From Candidatus Parcubacteria bacterium (GTDB lineage Bacteria; Patescibacteriota; Patescibacteriia; Patescibacteriales; UBA12075), in NCBI GenBank assembly GCA_023132155.1, contig JAGLYP010000012.1, forward strand, positions 1-39,041: a DNA stretch of 39,041 nt. Direction: 5' to 3'. The notes under the pieces were generated by a model. That model was not told where the DNA came from, did not search any database, and worked only from the letters and a program-made list of their open reading frames with translations. Positions 17,290 through 25,916 of the stretch are shown in pieces. The translations under genes and the position numbers were made by a program. Within the stretch, counting starts at the first letter, position 1. Each line of letters opens with the position of its first letter.

Positions 17290-17331
17290 AAGTCTGGTAT
17301 AGTTAAATTGGAATATAGTTATACTAGACTT
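17290..17331. repeat. Hairpin before the second GT4 gene
   Basis: AAGTCTGGTATA and TATACTAGACTT are arms with one G-T-type mismatch and an 18-base loop, in a 124-base spacer. It may be a regulatory or attenuation structure. Confidence 0.4.
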
Positions 17332-17368
17332 TAATTAAAATAAACAACTAAGCACCATTGTATAAAAT

Positions 17369-18532
17369 ATGAAAATTATATATATAGCAAACGCGCGTAT
17401 TCCCACTGAAAAAGCGCACGGCTATCAGATTTGCAAAATGTGCGAGGAGTTCAGCTCTGCCAAGTCTGAGCTTGAGTTGTGGGTTCCGACAAGAGAGAAT
17501 CCAATCAAGAAAAATGCCTTTGAATATTATAATTTAAAGGAAAATTTTAAAATAAAATACATAAAAAGTTTTGATTTTATTAAATATGATAAACTATTGT
17601 TAAGAAAATCGGTTTATTTGCAAAGTTTATGGTTTTTTCTAAAATTAGCCTTTAAAAAAATAGATAAAAATGATATAATTTATACAAGAAATCCGGAATT
17701 GGTCTGGTTTTTTAATTTACGAAAATTTAAAACCGCTTACGAGTGCCATGATTGGTTTGGGCGAAAAAAGAAATTGGCTTTATGGTTTTTGAAAAAATGC
17801 GATTATATTATCACGACTAATAATTATATTAAAAAAGAATTTGTTAAGCATGGGTTTGAAAAAGATATTCTGGTAGCGCCGAATGGAGTGAATTTGGAAA
17901 TTTTTAATATTGATATTCCCAAAGAAGATGCGATTGAAAAGTTGGATATTGGCGAGGAGTTAAAAAGAAAAATTAGCAATAAAAAAATATTGTTATATAC
18001 CGGAAGTTTTAAGACAATGGGAGTTGACAAGGGGATTGATGAAATTTTGCAATCGTTAAAAGGGCTAGATAGCAAAAATATTTTTTTTGTCGCTGTCGGC
18101 GGCAATGAAAAAGATATTAAGTATTATAAAAATTTCGCGAAAGATATTGGAGCGGCGGGGATTTGTGAATTTATCGGCAGGCGCGCGCAAACAGAACTTG
18201 CATTATGGCAAAGAGCGGCTGATATTTTGCTGATGCCGTTTCCTGACAAAGCGCATTATCGTTATTTTATGACTCCTTTGAAAATTTTTGAATATATGGC
18301 AGCAGGACGGCCGATTATCGCTTCTGATTTGCAGAGTATTCGGGAAATTTTGGATGAAAAAAATGCGTTTTTTTGCAAGGCGGGGGATGTTGAGGATTTG
18401 AGGGAGATGATTGATTATGTTTTAAATAATGAAGAAGAGGTTAGAATTAAAGTTGATCAGGCAAATAGAGATGTTTTAAAATATGGCTGGGATAAAAGGG
18501 CAAAAAGAATTTTAAATTTTATTGAGATTTAA
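17369..18532 (+). CDS. GT4-family glycosyltransferase
   Basis: The N-terminal acceptor domain starts IIYIANARIPTEKAHGYQICKMC, the form seen in capsule and S-layer glycan transferases. The donor domain contains LLYTGSFKTMGVDKGIDEIL, the IGRRAQTELALWQRAADILLMPFP segment and FEYMAAGRPIIASDL. At 387 residues it has normal length. It is preceded by a 124-base spacer with a hairpin and may start its own unit. Confidence 0.9.
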   Translation: MKIIYIANARIPTEKAHGYQICKMCEEFSSAKSELELWVPTRENPIKKNAFEYYNLKENFKIKYIKSFDFIKYDKLLLRKSVYLQSLWFFLKLAFKKIDKNDIIYTRNPELVWFFNLRKFKTAYECHDWFGRKKKLALWFLKKCDYIITTNNYIKKEFVKHGFEKDILVAPNGVNLEIFNIDIPKEDAIEKLDIGEELKRKISNKKILLYTGSFKTMGVDKGIDEILQSLKGLDSKNIFFVAVGGNEKDIKYYKNFAKDIGAAGICEFIGRRAQTELALWQRAADILLMPFPDKAHYRYFMTPLKIFEYMAAGRPIIASDLQSIREILDEKNAFFCKAGDVEDLREMIDYVLNNEEEVRIKVDQANRDVLKYGWDKRAKRILNFIEI

Positions 18533-18579
18533 AAATGAAAATAAATAAATTATTGTAAATTAAAATTTAGTTAAATAAA

Positions 18580-18604
18580 GAACAAAAATATTATTATTTT
18601 GTTC
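18580..18604. repeat. Inverted repeat after the second GT4 gene
   Basis: GAACAAAAATA and TATTTTGTTC, arms nearly exact, no T-run. The remaining 120 bases up to 18723 show no gene I recognise. Confidence 0.35.
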
Positions 18605-18723
18605 GGTTTGTAATTGACGAAAAAAGAGGAGAGTTTTTTAAGAATATTCATGGGCTAGAATAGCGTGCTTTACGCGGATTTAGCATCAAGCAGGGATGCG
18701 GCTGAGTATTAGTCAATAAAGGT

Positions 18724-19320
18724 ATGAATAAAAAATATGATGTTGCCGTTATATTCGGTGGCAGCTTAGGGCCACAAAAAATATTGCAGGATTTTGTTAA
18801 AAAAAGAGTGGAAAAAGGCATTGAGTTGTATAAACAAGGAGAAATTAGTAATTTAATTATGTCTGGCGCTTCCAGTTTTTTTGTTAAAAAAAATTTAAAG
18901 ACCCACGAGGCTGAAGCGATGTCTGAATATGCCGTATCTCGTGGCATAAAAAAAGAGAATATATTTTTAGAAGAAAAATCAAGGGATACAATTGGAAATA
19001 TTTATTTTTCCGGAAAAATTATTAAAAAGAATAAATGGAAGAGGATAGTTTGTGTTACTTCATGTTTTCATTTTAAAAGAGCTGAATATTTATTTAGCAA
19101 GGTTATGGGTAACAAGTATGAAATAAAGTTAATTGTTACTGACGATTGCAAGCCAAATCAAGATATGCTCAAGCGTGAAATTAAATTATTAAAAATAATG
19201 AAAAGAATATTTTGTTTTGTGCCTTCGGGTTGGGGTTTTGTTTTTGGCTTGTTTTTAGTTTTAGAATATAATATAATTCCTTTGTTTGCGGATTATTTAA
19301 AAAAATATCTTTCTTCTTAG
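18724..19320 (+). CDS. DUF218 (YdcF/ElyC-like) protein
   Basis: The pattern is typical of the family: AVIFGGSLGPQ near the start, KGIELYKQGEISNLIMSGA, then EEKSRDTIGNIYFSGKI and the CVTSCFHFKRAEYLF strand. A hydrophobic segment ends the protein (GWGFVFGLFLVLEYNIIPLF). DUF218 proteins are linked to envelope polysaccharide and lipid-carrier metabolism; the exact reaction is not known. AAAGG before the ATG is a weak ribosome site. It ends at a strong bidirectional terminator. Confidence 0.88.
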   Translation: MNKKYDVAVIFGGSLGPQKILQDFVKKRVEKGIELYKQGEISNLIMSGASSFFVKKNLKTHEAEAMSEYAVSRGIKKENIFLEEKSRDTIGNIYFSGKIIKKNKWKRIVCVTSCFHFKRAEYLFSKVMGNKYEIKLIVTDDCKPNQDMLKREIKLLKIMKRIFCFVPSGWGFVFGLFLVLEYNIIPLFADYLKKYLSS

Positions 19321-19327
19321 CATAAAA

Positions 19328-19366
19328 TAAAAACGCCCAATTTTAATAATTGGGCGTTTTTATTTT
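19328..19366. terminator. Bidirectional rho-independent terminator
   Basis: The perfect arms AAAACGCCCAATT and AATTGGGCGTTTT flank a short loop, with A-run and T-run on either side. It lies between the convergent 18724 and 19380 genes. Confidence 0.92.
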
Positions 19367-19379
19367 TGTAAAAAATATT

Positions 19380-20381
19380 TTATATTTTTCTATTATCACT
19401 AAAGAGAAATTTAACAGCGATTAAACTTCCGCTAATAACTCCCACCACCCATGCTAAGGTTCTGTAGAGAAAGAATGGAATAAAAACAGGATATAAGCAT
19501 AGAGGAGGTTTTATTTCTAAAATGTTTTTTAGATAGATTAACAGTAATATGCTTAATAAGACAATGGCGGGATAAAAAAGTATATCATAAAAATAAGATA
19601 AAAACAGAAAGAGGAAGCCAAGAAAAAATAACGGTATTTGGGCAGTCATAGAAAGGCTGGTAATGGGATCGGAAATAGCTCTTGTATTATGTCTGAAAAT
19701 CAAGCGGAAAGCCCATTTTGCTTGATTTTTTAGTTGTTTAAAATATTCAATAAAAGCATTTCTGTGGTAATGCCAAACTTTGGCTTTTTTTGTGTAAATG
19801 ATTTTTCCGTATTTTGATAATCTAAAGCCAAAATCAGTTTCCACCGCCACCATTTGCGTTTCGTCAAATTTAACTTTTTTGGCGATTTCAGTTTTAAGGC
19901 AAAGGCTCATTGTCGGGGCGCGATATATATATTTTGGCATGCGGTTAAAACGATTATCCATTTCATAGCCGATTAAGTTTTGCAAAAAAGAAACATTTTT
20001 AGGAGTGCCGCAATAACCGGCGGTAGCAACAATTTTTTCTCCTTTTTTCCCTGTCTCAAAAGTTAGTATGAGTTCATTAAGCCAATTTGGATCAACCACG
20101 CAATCCGCGTCTGTCATTATTGTGTATTTTGTTTTTACATTATCAAGCGCCCAATTAATCCTCCAAGAAAGCCCTGTTTTTGGAAATCGTTTTAAATCAA
20201 TTTTTTCGTTGTACTTTTTTAGAATTTCATAAGTACCGTCAGTTGATCCGCCATCCAAAACCAAAATTCGCTCCGGCTTGCTATCAAGCGCCAAGAGCGA
20301 ATCAATACACATTTTAATCGTGTCGGCTTTGTTGTATGTTGCTACTAGGATAGTTGAGTTTGGTGAGGGTTTGTTATTCAT
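19380..20381 (-). CDS. GT2 glycosyltransferase with C-terminal membrane segments
   Basis: This is an inverting GT-A transferase: STILVATYNKADTIKMCIDSL, VLDGGSTDGTYEIL, the DxD-type YTIMTDADCVVDPNW, and the acceptor-side VETDFGFRLSKYG. Residues ~245-325 hold three hydrophobic segments (PLFFLGFLFLFLSYFYDILFY, AIVLLSILLLIYL, FIPFFLYRTLAWVVGVIS), so it acts at the inner face of the membrane. It overlaps the preceding methyltransferase by 4 bases (ATGA), ending the 11-gene minus operon. Confidence 0.92.
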   Translation of the reverse strand: MNNKPSPNSTILVATYNKADTIKMCIDSLLALDSKPERILVLDGGSTDGTYEILKKYNEKIDLKRFPKTGLSWRINWALDNVKTKYTIMTDADCVVDPNWLNELILTFETGKKGEKIVATAGYCGTPKNVSFLQNLIGYEMDNRFNRMPKYIYRAPTMSLCLKTEIAKKVKFDETQMVAVETDFGFRLSKYGKIIYTKKAKVWHYHRNAFIEYFKQLKNQAKWAFRLIFRHNTRAISDPITSLSMTAQIPLFFLGFLFLFLSYFYDILFYPAIVLLSILLLIYLKNILEIKPPLCLYPVFIPFFLYRTLAWVVGVISGSLIAVKFLFSDNRKI

Positions 20382-21028
20382 CTTTTTTGCAAAATAGTAA
20401 TCGATCTGTAAAAAGATTTTTTTGTTTTTATAATTTTAAATTCTTTTTTGTATAATCCATTTATATAATTTTTATTTGCGAAGAATAAATCAAATTCTTT
20501 TATCTCAGTTTTGTAACCATCCCAGGTAGGTTTTAGCCAAGGTATAAAATAGAAGTTTTTGCAAGCAAATAACATTATTTTCCAAAAAAGGTTATTATCA
20601 GGCTCAGCTATAAAAATATATCCTTTTGGTTTTAATACGTATTTTAAGTTATTTACAGCTTTATTATATTCCTCTTTTGTGTATAAGTGGTGTAATACAT
20701 CGTGTATTATTATTATATCAAAAGTATCTTTTTTATAAGAATTAGATAGGCTAGTAATTGATTCTAATTTAATATTATATTTTTTATCAAGGTTTTTTAC
20801 TAGATTTTTTTCAACTTCACATCCGAATAATTGATTAAAACCCCGTTTTTTCAAATAATCAAGGCAATAACCGGTTCCGCAACCACAATCGAAAATTTTA
20901 TGATTTTTTTCAATGTATTTTTTTATTTCTAATTCTCTCATTCGAAAAGAGCGAAAGAATTTTAATAGTTTGTTATCAACTAATTTTGAATATTTTTCAG
21001 CAAATTGAGGGTTGTATTCTTTATGCAT
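20378..21028 (-). CDS. Class I SAM-dependent methyltransferase
   Basis: Motif I is KIFDCGCGTGYCLDYLKKRG, followed by LFGCEVEKNL, then IIIIHDVLHHLYTKEEY and VLKPKGYIFIAEPD. At 216 residues it is a Methyltransf_11/25-like enzyme. The hydrophobic helix MLFACKNFYFIPWL near residue 160 may place it at the membrane with its lipid-linked substrate. It is two bases from the SMR gene stop and overlaps the GT2 start. Confidence 0.88.
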   Translation of the reverse strand: MHKEYNPQFAEKYSKLVDNKLLKFFRSFRMRELEIKKYIEKNHKIFDCGCGTGYCLDYLKKRGFNQLFGCEVEKNLVKNLDKKYNIKLESITSLSNSYKKDTFDIIIIHDVLHHLYTKEEYNKAVNNLKYVLKPKGYIFIAEPDNNLFWKIMLFACKNFYFIPWLKPTWDGYKTEIKEFDLFFANKNYINGLYKKEFKIIKTKKSFYRSITILQKR

Positions 21029-21029
21029 A

Positions 21030-21404
21030 TTATTTGATTGCTACAATAGTTATCCCGATAATGATTATTATTGTGCCCACTGTTCTTAGTGTAGTTATGT
21101 TTTCATTTAATATAAAGTGAGATGCTAATAGTACAAGTGCAAATATTGATGCGGACATAATTGGAAAAGCGTAGCTAAGTTCAAATTTTGATAATATATA
21201 TAGCCATGCAAAGGCGCCAATTGCATATATTAGTATTGCAGATACAATCCAACGGTTTTGTAAAAAAAATATTATTGAATGAGTAGATTCTTTTAGGGAA
21301 GAAAAGGAAATTTTTTCGTTAATCAAGTTAACTCCTAACTTCAAAAAAATTTGACCAATAGTTCCAGTGAGTATTATTGAAATAAAAACAATGTATTTAA
21401 TCAT
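21030..21404 (-). CDS. Small multidrug-resistance/EamA-type transporter (ArnE/ArnF-like)
   Basis: This 124-residue protein has four hydrophobic segments (YIVFISIILTGTIGQIFLKLG, WIVSAILIYAIGAFAWLYIL, YAFPIMSASIFALVLLASHFI, TVGTIIIIIGITIVAI). The ELSYAFPIMSAS loop matches the DMT/SMR superfamily. Family members flip polyprenyl-linked monosaccharides such as aminoarabinose. In this operon, next to a polyprenyl-phosphate GT2, flipping a polyprenyl-phosphate sugar for the GT39-like enzyme is the most attractive role. Confidence 0.85.
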   Translation of the reverse strand: MIKYIVFISIILTGTIGQIFLKLGVNLINEKISFSSLKESTHSIIFFLQNRWIVSAILIYAIGAFAWLYILSKFELSYAFPIMSASIFALVLLASHFILNENITTLRTVGTIIIIIGITIVAIK

Positions 21405-21408
21405 GGTT

Positions 21409-22464
21409 TTACCAATTTGTTTTATTTAATTCTATAGGTAATTTTGTATCTTCACTAATGTAAGAAAAATAATTTTTTATAAATTCTTTATCTTCGGCGA
21501 TTAAACATTTAGGATGATATTTTTTATAATATTTTGTTTTGATTCCTTTTTCTCTAATTTTTTTAAGACTTTCTTTTAAAACATTGCCCAGTGAAACATG
21601 TATAAATGGACAACCCAATACTTCTCCATAAGGAGTGATAAATAGAACTTCTTTAACTGCCGGACATCCACTCCCTTTAAATCCAGTATCAGTATCTCTC
21701 ACTATAAATGGGTATTTTTTTCTAAGTTCTAGAAAATATTTCGTGTCTTCCTTGGACATTAAAATATCAATATTTTTATCCCAATTTCCAGAAGGACTGG
21801 CATACAAGGTATTAATCATTATATTGTTTTTGTGTGCAAATTTTATTATTTCTTCAAAACCTTCAGATTTGATATTGAAGTGTGATACTGTTGTATTGAT
21901 GGTGTAATTCATTTTTAGCTTTTTGCAAATTTTAATTGCATTCATCACTTTATCATAGCTTCCTTTAACTCCTCTAAATTTGTCATGTTCTTCTGGGATG
22001 CCGCTATCAACACTAAAAATCATGTAGTCAACACCAATATTTTTTAATTCTTTTATTTTTTTTTCATCAACAATAAAGCCGTTAGATGTTACAGTGATTC
22101 TATTTTTTTGAGGAAATACAGATTTAATTATTTCCAAATAATCTTTTCGTAAAAACAATTCACCACCCTGAAATCCAAAATAAGTACATCCAAGTTTCAT
22201 TGCTTCTTTGGCAACTTTTTGGTAATCTTGTAGCATCATTTTTTTATGAAAACCTTCTTTAATCAATGTTTTATCGAAACAATGTTGGCAATTCAAATTG
22301 CAAGCGTAATCAATTGCAAAATCAATTCCACGAATTGGAGTATAATTTTTAAATAAAAGCATTTTTGAATAATAAAACAAAAGCCTTGAAATATATTTCG
22401 GCTTTTTTAAAATTAAACCATATTTCCATATAAAAAATATTTTTATTATTTTTTTGTTTATCAT
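21409..22464 (-). CDS. Radical SAM/SPASM-type protein
   Basis: The cluster motif CNLNCQHC is at 55-62, with the GGE motif (YFGFQGGELFLRKDYLEI). VTSNGFIVDEKKIKELKNIG, DYMIFSVDSGIPEEHDKFRG and a C-terminal region with GSGCPAVKEV, VLGCPFIHVSLGNVL and a last Cys (KCLIAEDKE) follow. This is the pattern of SPASM enzymes acting on peptides, sugars or lipid heads. Unlike the 13656 enzyme it has a basic, aromatic N-terminal extension (IIKIFFIWKYGLILKKPKYI), probably for membrane contact. The product is unknown. Confidence 0.9.
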   Translation of the reverse strand: MINKKIIKIFFIWKYGLILKKPKYISRLLFYYSKMLLFKNYTPIRGIDFAIDYACNLNCQHCFDKTLIKEGFHKKMMLQDYQKVAKEAMKLGCTYFGFQGGELFLRKDYLEIIKSVFPQKNRITVTSNGFIVDEKKIKELKNIGVDYMIFSVDSGIPEEHDKFRGVKGSYDKVMNAIKICKKLKMNYTINTTVSHFNIKSEGFEEIIKFAHKNNIMINTLYASPSGNWDKNIDILMSKEDTKYFLELRKKYPFIVRDTDTGFKGSGCPAVKEVLFITPYGEVLGCPFIHVSLGNVLKESLKKIREKGIKTKYYKKYHPKCLIAEDKEFIKNYFSYISEDTKLPIELNKTNW

Positions 22465-22473
22465 ATTATTTTA

Positions 22474-23070
22474 TTATTTTTTAAATAGTAGTATTTTAAA
22501 AATACCGTTAAAAAGGTTTTGATTTTTAATTAATTTAAAATTATTTTTTTTAAAAATATAAATAAAGTCCTCAATACGATAATTGTATTCTAATACATTT
22601 TTACCTCCTCTTAAAATTTCAGCTAAATATATAGATGTTTTTCCCGTAAATGAACCATGATCAGTTTGTGTTATACAAACATATTTTGAGCTAATATCCA
22701 TTAAGTTTTTGGCTATGGGCTCAAAATTTAAAAAGTGTTCCAACATTCCGTCTGAAAAGACAAATTCAAATTTTTCTTCTACGTCTTCAAGTCTTTTTTG
22801 GATAGCATTAAGTTCCTTTTTTTTGCAAATTTCAATAGCATTTTTTGATATATCAATTCCTAGTGTTTTTATATTAAGATCTTGAAATACTGAAAGCGTG
22901 TAACCAAGAGCGCAACCAACATCAATTGCAGATTTAGGATTTATTTTTTTTAATACATTTTTTAATGCGGCTTGTTTTGATTTAAGCATTAATTTTCCGA
23001 CGAAAGTCAAATTTTTTTCATCATTGTCGGCCCAGCGATTATTCCATTTTTTATATAGTTCATTATTCAT
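22474..23070 (-). CDS. Class I SAM-dependent methyltransferase
   Basis: Motif I is SAIDVGCALGYTLSVFQDLN, then TLGIDISKNAIEICKKKELN, and the FVFSDGMLEHFLNFEPIAKNL segment of the Methyltransf_11/23 type. At 198 residues it is a short one. It sits between the radical SAM gene (9 bases) and gmhA (1 base), so it probably modifies the heptose or a nearby sugar. Confidence 0.85.
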   Translation of the reverse strand: MNNELYKKWNNRWADNDEKNLTFVGKLMLKSKQAALKNVLKKINPKSAIDVGCALGYTLSVFQDLNIKTLGIDISKNAIEICKKKELNAIQKRLEDVEEKFEFVFSDGMLEHFLNFEPIAKNLMDISSKYVCITQTDHGSFTGKTSIYLAEILRGGKNVLEYNYRIEDFIYIFKKNNFKLIKNQNLFNGIFKILLFKK

Positions 23071-23071
23071 G

Positions 23072-23650
23072 CTAATTGTTTATTGTATTTTTAAAATAGC
23101 GCGTAACCAAATGCCCCAAAACCAAATGCACATCTTCGGCTATATCATAGCGATTAATTTTTGCCACAATGGCCACATCGGAAATTTTTGCCAATTCGCC
23201 GCCTTCAAAACCGGCAAAGCCGATTGTTTTGGCATTATGTTTTTTTGCTAAATTAATAGCATTGATAACATTAGGGGAGTTTCCGCTGGCGCTTATTCCA
23301 ATAACTACATCTCTGGAGTTAATTAAATTTTTTAGTTGGTCAGAAAAAATATGGCTATAATCCGTATCGTTTCCCCAAGCGGTCATTGTTGCCACATTAT
23401 CTGTCAAAGAAATCACTCTAAATCGCTTGGTGTTATTTTGGCCGTTGTTCAATAAGGTTCCTTTCCCAAGGTCGCAGGCAAAATGCGACGCGGTCGCGGC
23501 GCTCCCGCCGTTTCCCATAATAAATATTTGCTTGTCGTTTTTGTACGCATCATGGATGATTTCTGTAATTTTTTCTAAAATATTTAAATCCAGCTCGTCA
23601 ATCACTTTTTTTAAATCAGAGAAATATTTTTTTGCGGTTTCCTTTATCAT
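23072..23650 (-). CDS. gmhA: Sedoheptulose-7-phosphate isomerase GmhA
   Basis: This SIS-domain enzyme turns sedoheptulose 7-phosphate into D-glycero-D-manno-heptose 7-phosphate. The family marks are present: IFIMGNGGSAATASHFACDL, LTDNVATMTAWGNDTDYSHIF, VVIGISASGNSPNVINAI and the C-terminal EDVHLVLGHLVTRYF. At 192 residues it has normal length. It is the first step of the heptose module and lies 2 bases from hddA. Confidence 0.93.
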   Translation of the reverse strand: MIKETAKKYFSDLKKVIDELDLNILEKITEIIHDAYKNDKQIFIMGNGGSAATASHFACDLGKGTLLNNGQNNTKRFRVISLTDNVATMTAWGNDTDYSHIFSDQLKNLINSRDVVIGISASGNSPNVINAINLAKKHNAKTIGFAGFEGGELAKISDVAIVAKINRYDIAEDVHLVLGHLVTRYFKNTINN

Positions 23651-23652
23651 AT

Positions 23653-24624
23653 TTATAATTTGTGGATAATTTTACTTCCTTCCGGTTCAAAACCGAAAGG
23701 AGTTTCTTTCAAATTTTTAAGCGCTTGGCGAATTTTTTCTTGGTTTTCTTTTTTTGCGTAAAAAAGGAAGAATCCGCCTCCGCCGGCGCCGCAAATTTTG
23801 CCGCCCAAAGCGCCTTGATTAATTGCTTTTTGGTAATTTATGTCTATTTCAGGGTCGCTAATGCCGTTGGCAAGCTGTTTTTTTTCAAGCCAATTTTGGT
23901 GTAAAAGTTCTCCGATTTTATCTATATCGGAATTGATTAAATCCTCTTTCAATATATTAACAAAACCTCGCATTTTAATCAATGATTTTATTTTATCTTG
24001 TGTGTTGATTTTTTGTTTGCTTAATATCTGGTCGGCGTTTCTTGTTTTTCCTGTATAAAAAAGCAATAAATTTGAATCTAAGCCCTTTATCAAATTTTCA
24101 GATACCGGAATATTTTCAACTTTAACAGATTCGTCCGGGTTAAATGTAATTGTTTTTAAACCTCCGTAGGCGGCAATATATTGGTCTTGCTTGCCAATCG
24201 GTTTTTTCAGTATATCAATTTCTATTTTACATGCTTCTTGCGCTAATTCTTCCGGAGTTTTGTTTTCCCCTTTGTAAGAATATAAAGCGTTAAGCAGACC
24301 GACCGCGAAACTGCTTGAGGAGCCAAGGCCGACTCCGGAAACAGGGGCATCTGACATTGATACTATTTCAACTCCGCTGACGCCGGTTAATTTAAACGCT
24401 TCCCTGATGATATCGTTTTTTATTTTATCAATGTCTTTTCCTTCTTCAATTTTTGAATATTTTAATAAATAGCTTTCACCGTCAAAATGTTTGTGTACGC
24501 AAATATAAATATATTTATTTATCGCGGTGCTGATTACTTTACCTGGTTCGTTTTTGTAAAAAGCTCTAAGGTCGGTTCCTCCGCCGACAAAGCTTATTCT
24601 TAATGGAGTTTTTGATATTATCAT
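23653..24624 (-). CDS. hddA: D-glycero-alpha-D-manno-heptose 7-phosphate kinase (HddA-like, GHMP family)
   Basis: This GHMP kinase begins IISKTPLRISFVGGGTDL, has the ATP loop VSGVGLGSSSSFAVGLLNALYSY, the KPIGKQDQYIAAYGG segment and the third motif KICGAGGGGFFLFYAK. These features fit the HddA group better than galactokinase or the bifunctional HldE, and the gmhA and guanylyltransferase neighbours fix the pathway. The product is the 1,7-bisphosphate. Confidence 0.9.
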   Translation of the reverse strand: MIISKTPLRISFVGGGTDLRAFYKNEPGKVISTAINKYIYICVHKHFDGESYLLKYSKIEEGKDIDKIKNDIIREAFKLTGVSGVEIVSMSDAPVSGVGLGSSSSFAVGLLNALYSYKGENKTPEELAQEACKIEIDILKKPIGKQDQYIAAYGGLKTITFNPDESVKVENIPVSENLIKGLDSNLLLFYTGKTRNADQILSKQKINTQDKIKSLIKMRGFVNILKEDLINSDIDKIGELLHQNWLEKKQLANGISDPEIDINYQKAINQGALGGKICGAGGGGFFLFYAKKENQEKIRQALKNLKETPFGFEPEGSKIIHKL

Positions 24625-24626
24625 AA

Positions 24627-25916
24627 TTATTTCGAAATTTTATTTACCGCTAATAATAAATTATTTGCCCTTTTAGTCTTAATAGCGCATTTATCGAAAT
24701 ATTCCTGATTTCTTTTGACTAATATGGTTTTGATTTTTGCGTTTTTTCCTGTTTCAATGTCTCTTTCAGCGTCGCCGATTATCCATGAGTTTTTTAAGCC
24801 AATATTAAAATCTTTTTTTGCTTGCATTATCATGCCCGGTTTTGGCTTGCGGCATTCGCACTCAATTCGCAGTTCGGGAACTCCGGGAAATTCTTTGGCA
24901 GGATGATGCGGACAAAAATATATACCGTCCAGTTTTGCGCCCTCATTGCCCAGTAAAGTTTCCATTTTTTTGTGTATCTCATCAAGTTGGGCAAATGTTA
25001 TGAATCCTTTTGCCAGCATGGGCTGATTTGTAACTAAAATTGCCAGATATTCTGAGTTATTTATTTTTTTTATAGCCTCAATTGTCCTGGGAAGAATTTT
25101 AAAATCATCAATGTTGGATAGATTATCGGAATCATAATTTATTACGCCATCCCTGTCTAAAAAAATTGCTTTTCTTTTATTTTTTAAATTAAACCTATTT
25201 ATTTTTCCTGACTTATAATCTTTATTTACTTTTTTTAATCTTTCAAGGGTTCCCATATCTTTAATATATTCAGGGGTGTTGTAGCCGTATATTTTTTCTT
25301 TTTTAAATATTTTTGGAAAGATATTTTTACCAAAATCCAATTCTATGTTTTCTTGAGATTTAATCTGTTTAAGAATTTTGGGGGATAAAATATATACGCC
25401 GGCGTTTACCATGTTATGAAAATAAAAACCGGATTTATGGGGCTTGGAATGAAACGCTGTTACTTGGCATTCTTCATTAATTTCCACCAAATCACTGTCT
25501 TGCGGATGATCGTTAGAATGAAGTACAAGCGTGCAACTGCTTTTTTTCTGTTCGTGAAAATTAATTAATTTGTCAAAATTCATATCAAGCATTACATCGC
25601 CGTATAATAATAAAAAGTCATTTTTTAATTTATTTTCTATTAATTTAACCCTGTCTGCCGTACCGATATTAATTTTTGATTTAAAACAGCTGACATTTGC
25701 TTTGTATTTTTTTGATTTAACATAATTCTCAATAATTTCAGATTTATACCCTGTCAGTATTGTTATATTGTTTATATTATATTTTTCCAATAATCTGATT
25801 TGATGTTCCAATATCGGAGTCCCGCCGATTTTAATCATTGGCTTGGGAATTTTTTTGGTTAGATTTCCAAGCCGCGTGCCTTTGCCGCCGGCCAGGATTA
25901 CTGCTTGTTTTATCAT
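24627..25916 (-). CDS. hddC-gmhB: HddC-GmhB fusion: heptose-1-phosphate guanylyltransferase plus heptose-bisphosphate phosphatase
   Basis: Residues 1-~240 are a sugar-phosphate nucleotidyltransferase (AVILAGGKGTRLGNLT, LLYGDVMLDM, YIKDMGTLERL). Residues ~248-429 are a HAD-IIIA phosphatase with nucleophile motif IFLDRDGVIN (Asp 254, Asp 256), the zinc cluster FCPHHPAKE...ECECRKPKPGM (Cys335, His337, Cys353, Cys355) and WIIGDAERDIETG (Asp 382, Asp 386), all typical of GmhB. The fused chain would carry out the last two reactions, removing the 7-phosphate and then activating to GDP-heptose. It overlaps the radical SAM gene by 4 bases. The usual arrangement is two separate proteins. Confidence 0.9.
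   Translation of the reverse strand: MIKQAVILAGGKGTRLGNLTKKIPKPMIKIGGTPILEHQIRLLEKYNINNITILTGYKSEIIENYVKSKKYKANVSCFKSKINIGTADRVKLIENKLKNDFLLLYGDVMLDMNFDKLINFHEQKKSSCTLVLHSNDHPQDSDLVEINEECQVTAFHSKPHKSGFYFHNMVNAGVYILSPKILKQIKSQENIELDFGKNIFPKIFKKEKIYGYNTPEYIKDMGTLERLKKVNKDYKSGKINRFNLKNKRKAIFLDRDGVINYDSDNLSNIDDFKILPRTIEAIKKINNSEYLAILVTNQPMLAKGFITFAQLDEIHKKMETLLGNEGAKLDGIYFCPHHPAKEFPGVPELRIECECRKPKPGMIMQAKKDFNIGLKNSWIIGDAERDIETGKNAKIKTILVKRNQEYFDKCAIKTKRANNLLLAVNKISK

Noticed and set aside
18648-18947. 99-aa minus-strand ORF
   Set aside because: It overlaps the DUF218 gene, which is clearly real on the plus strand.
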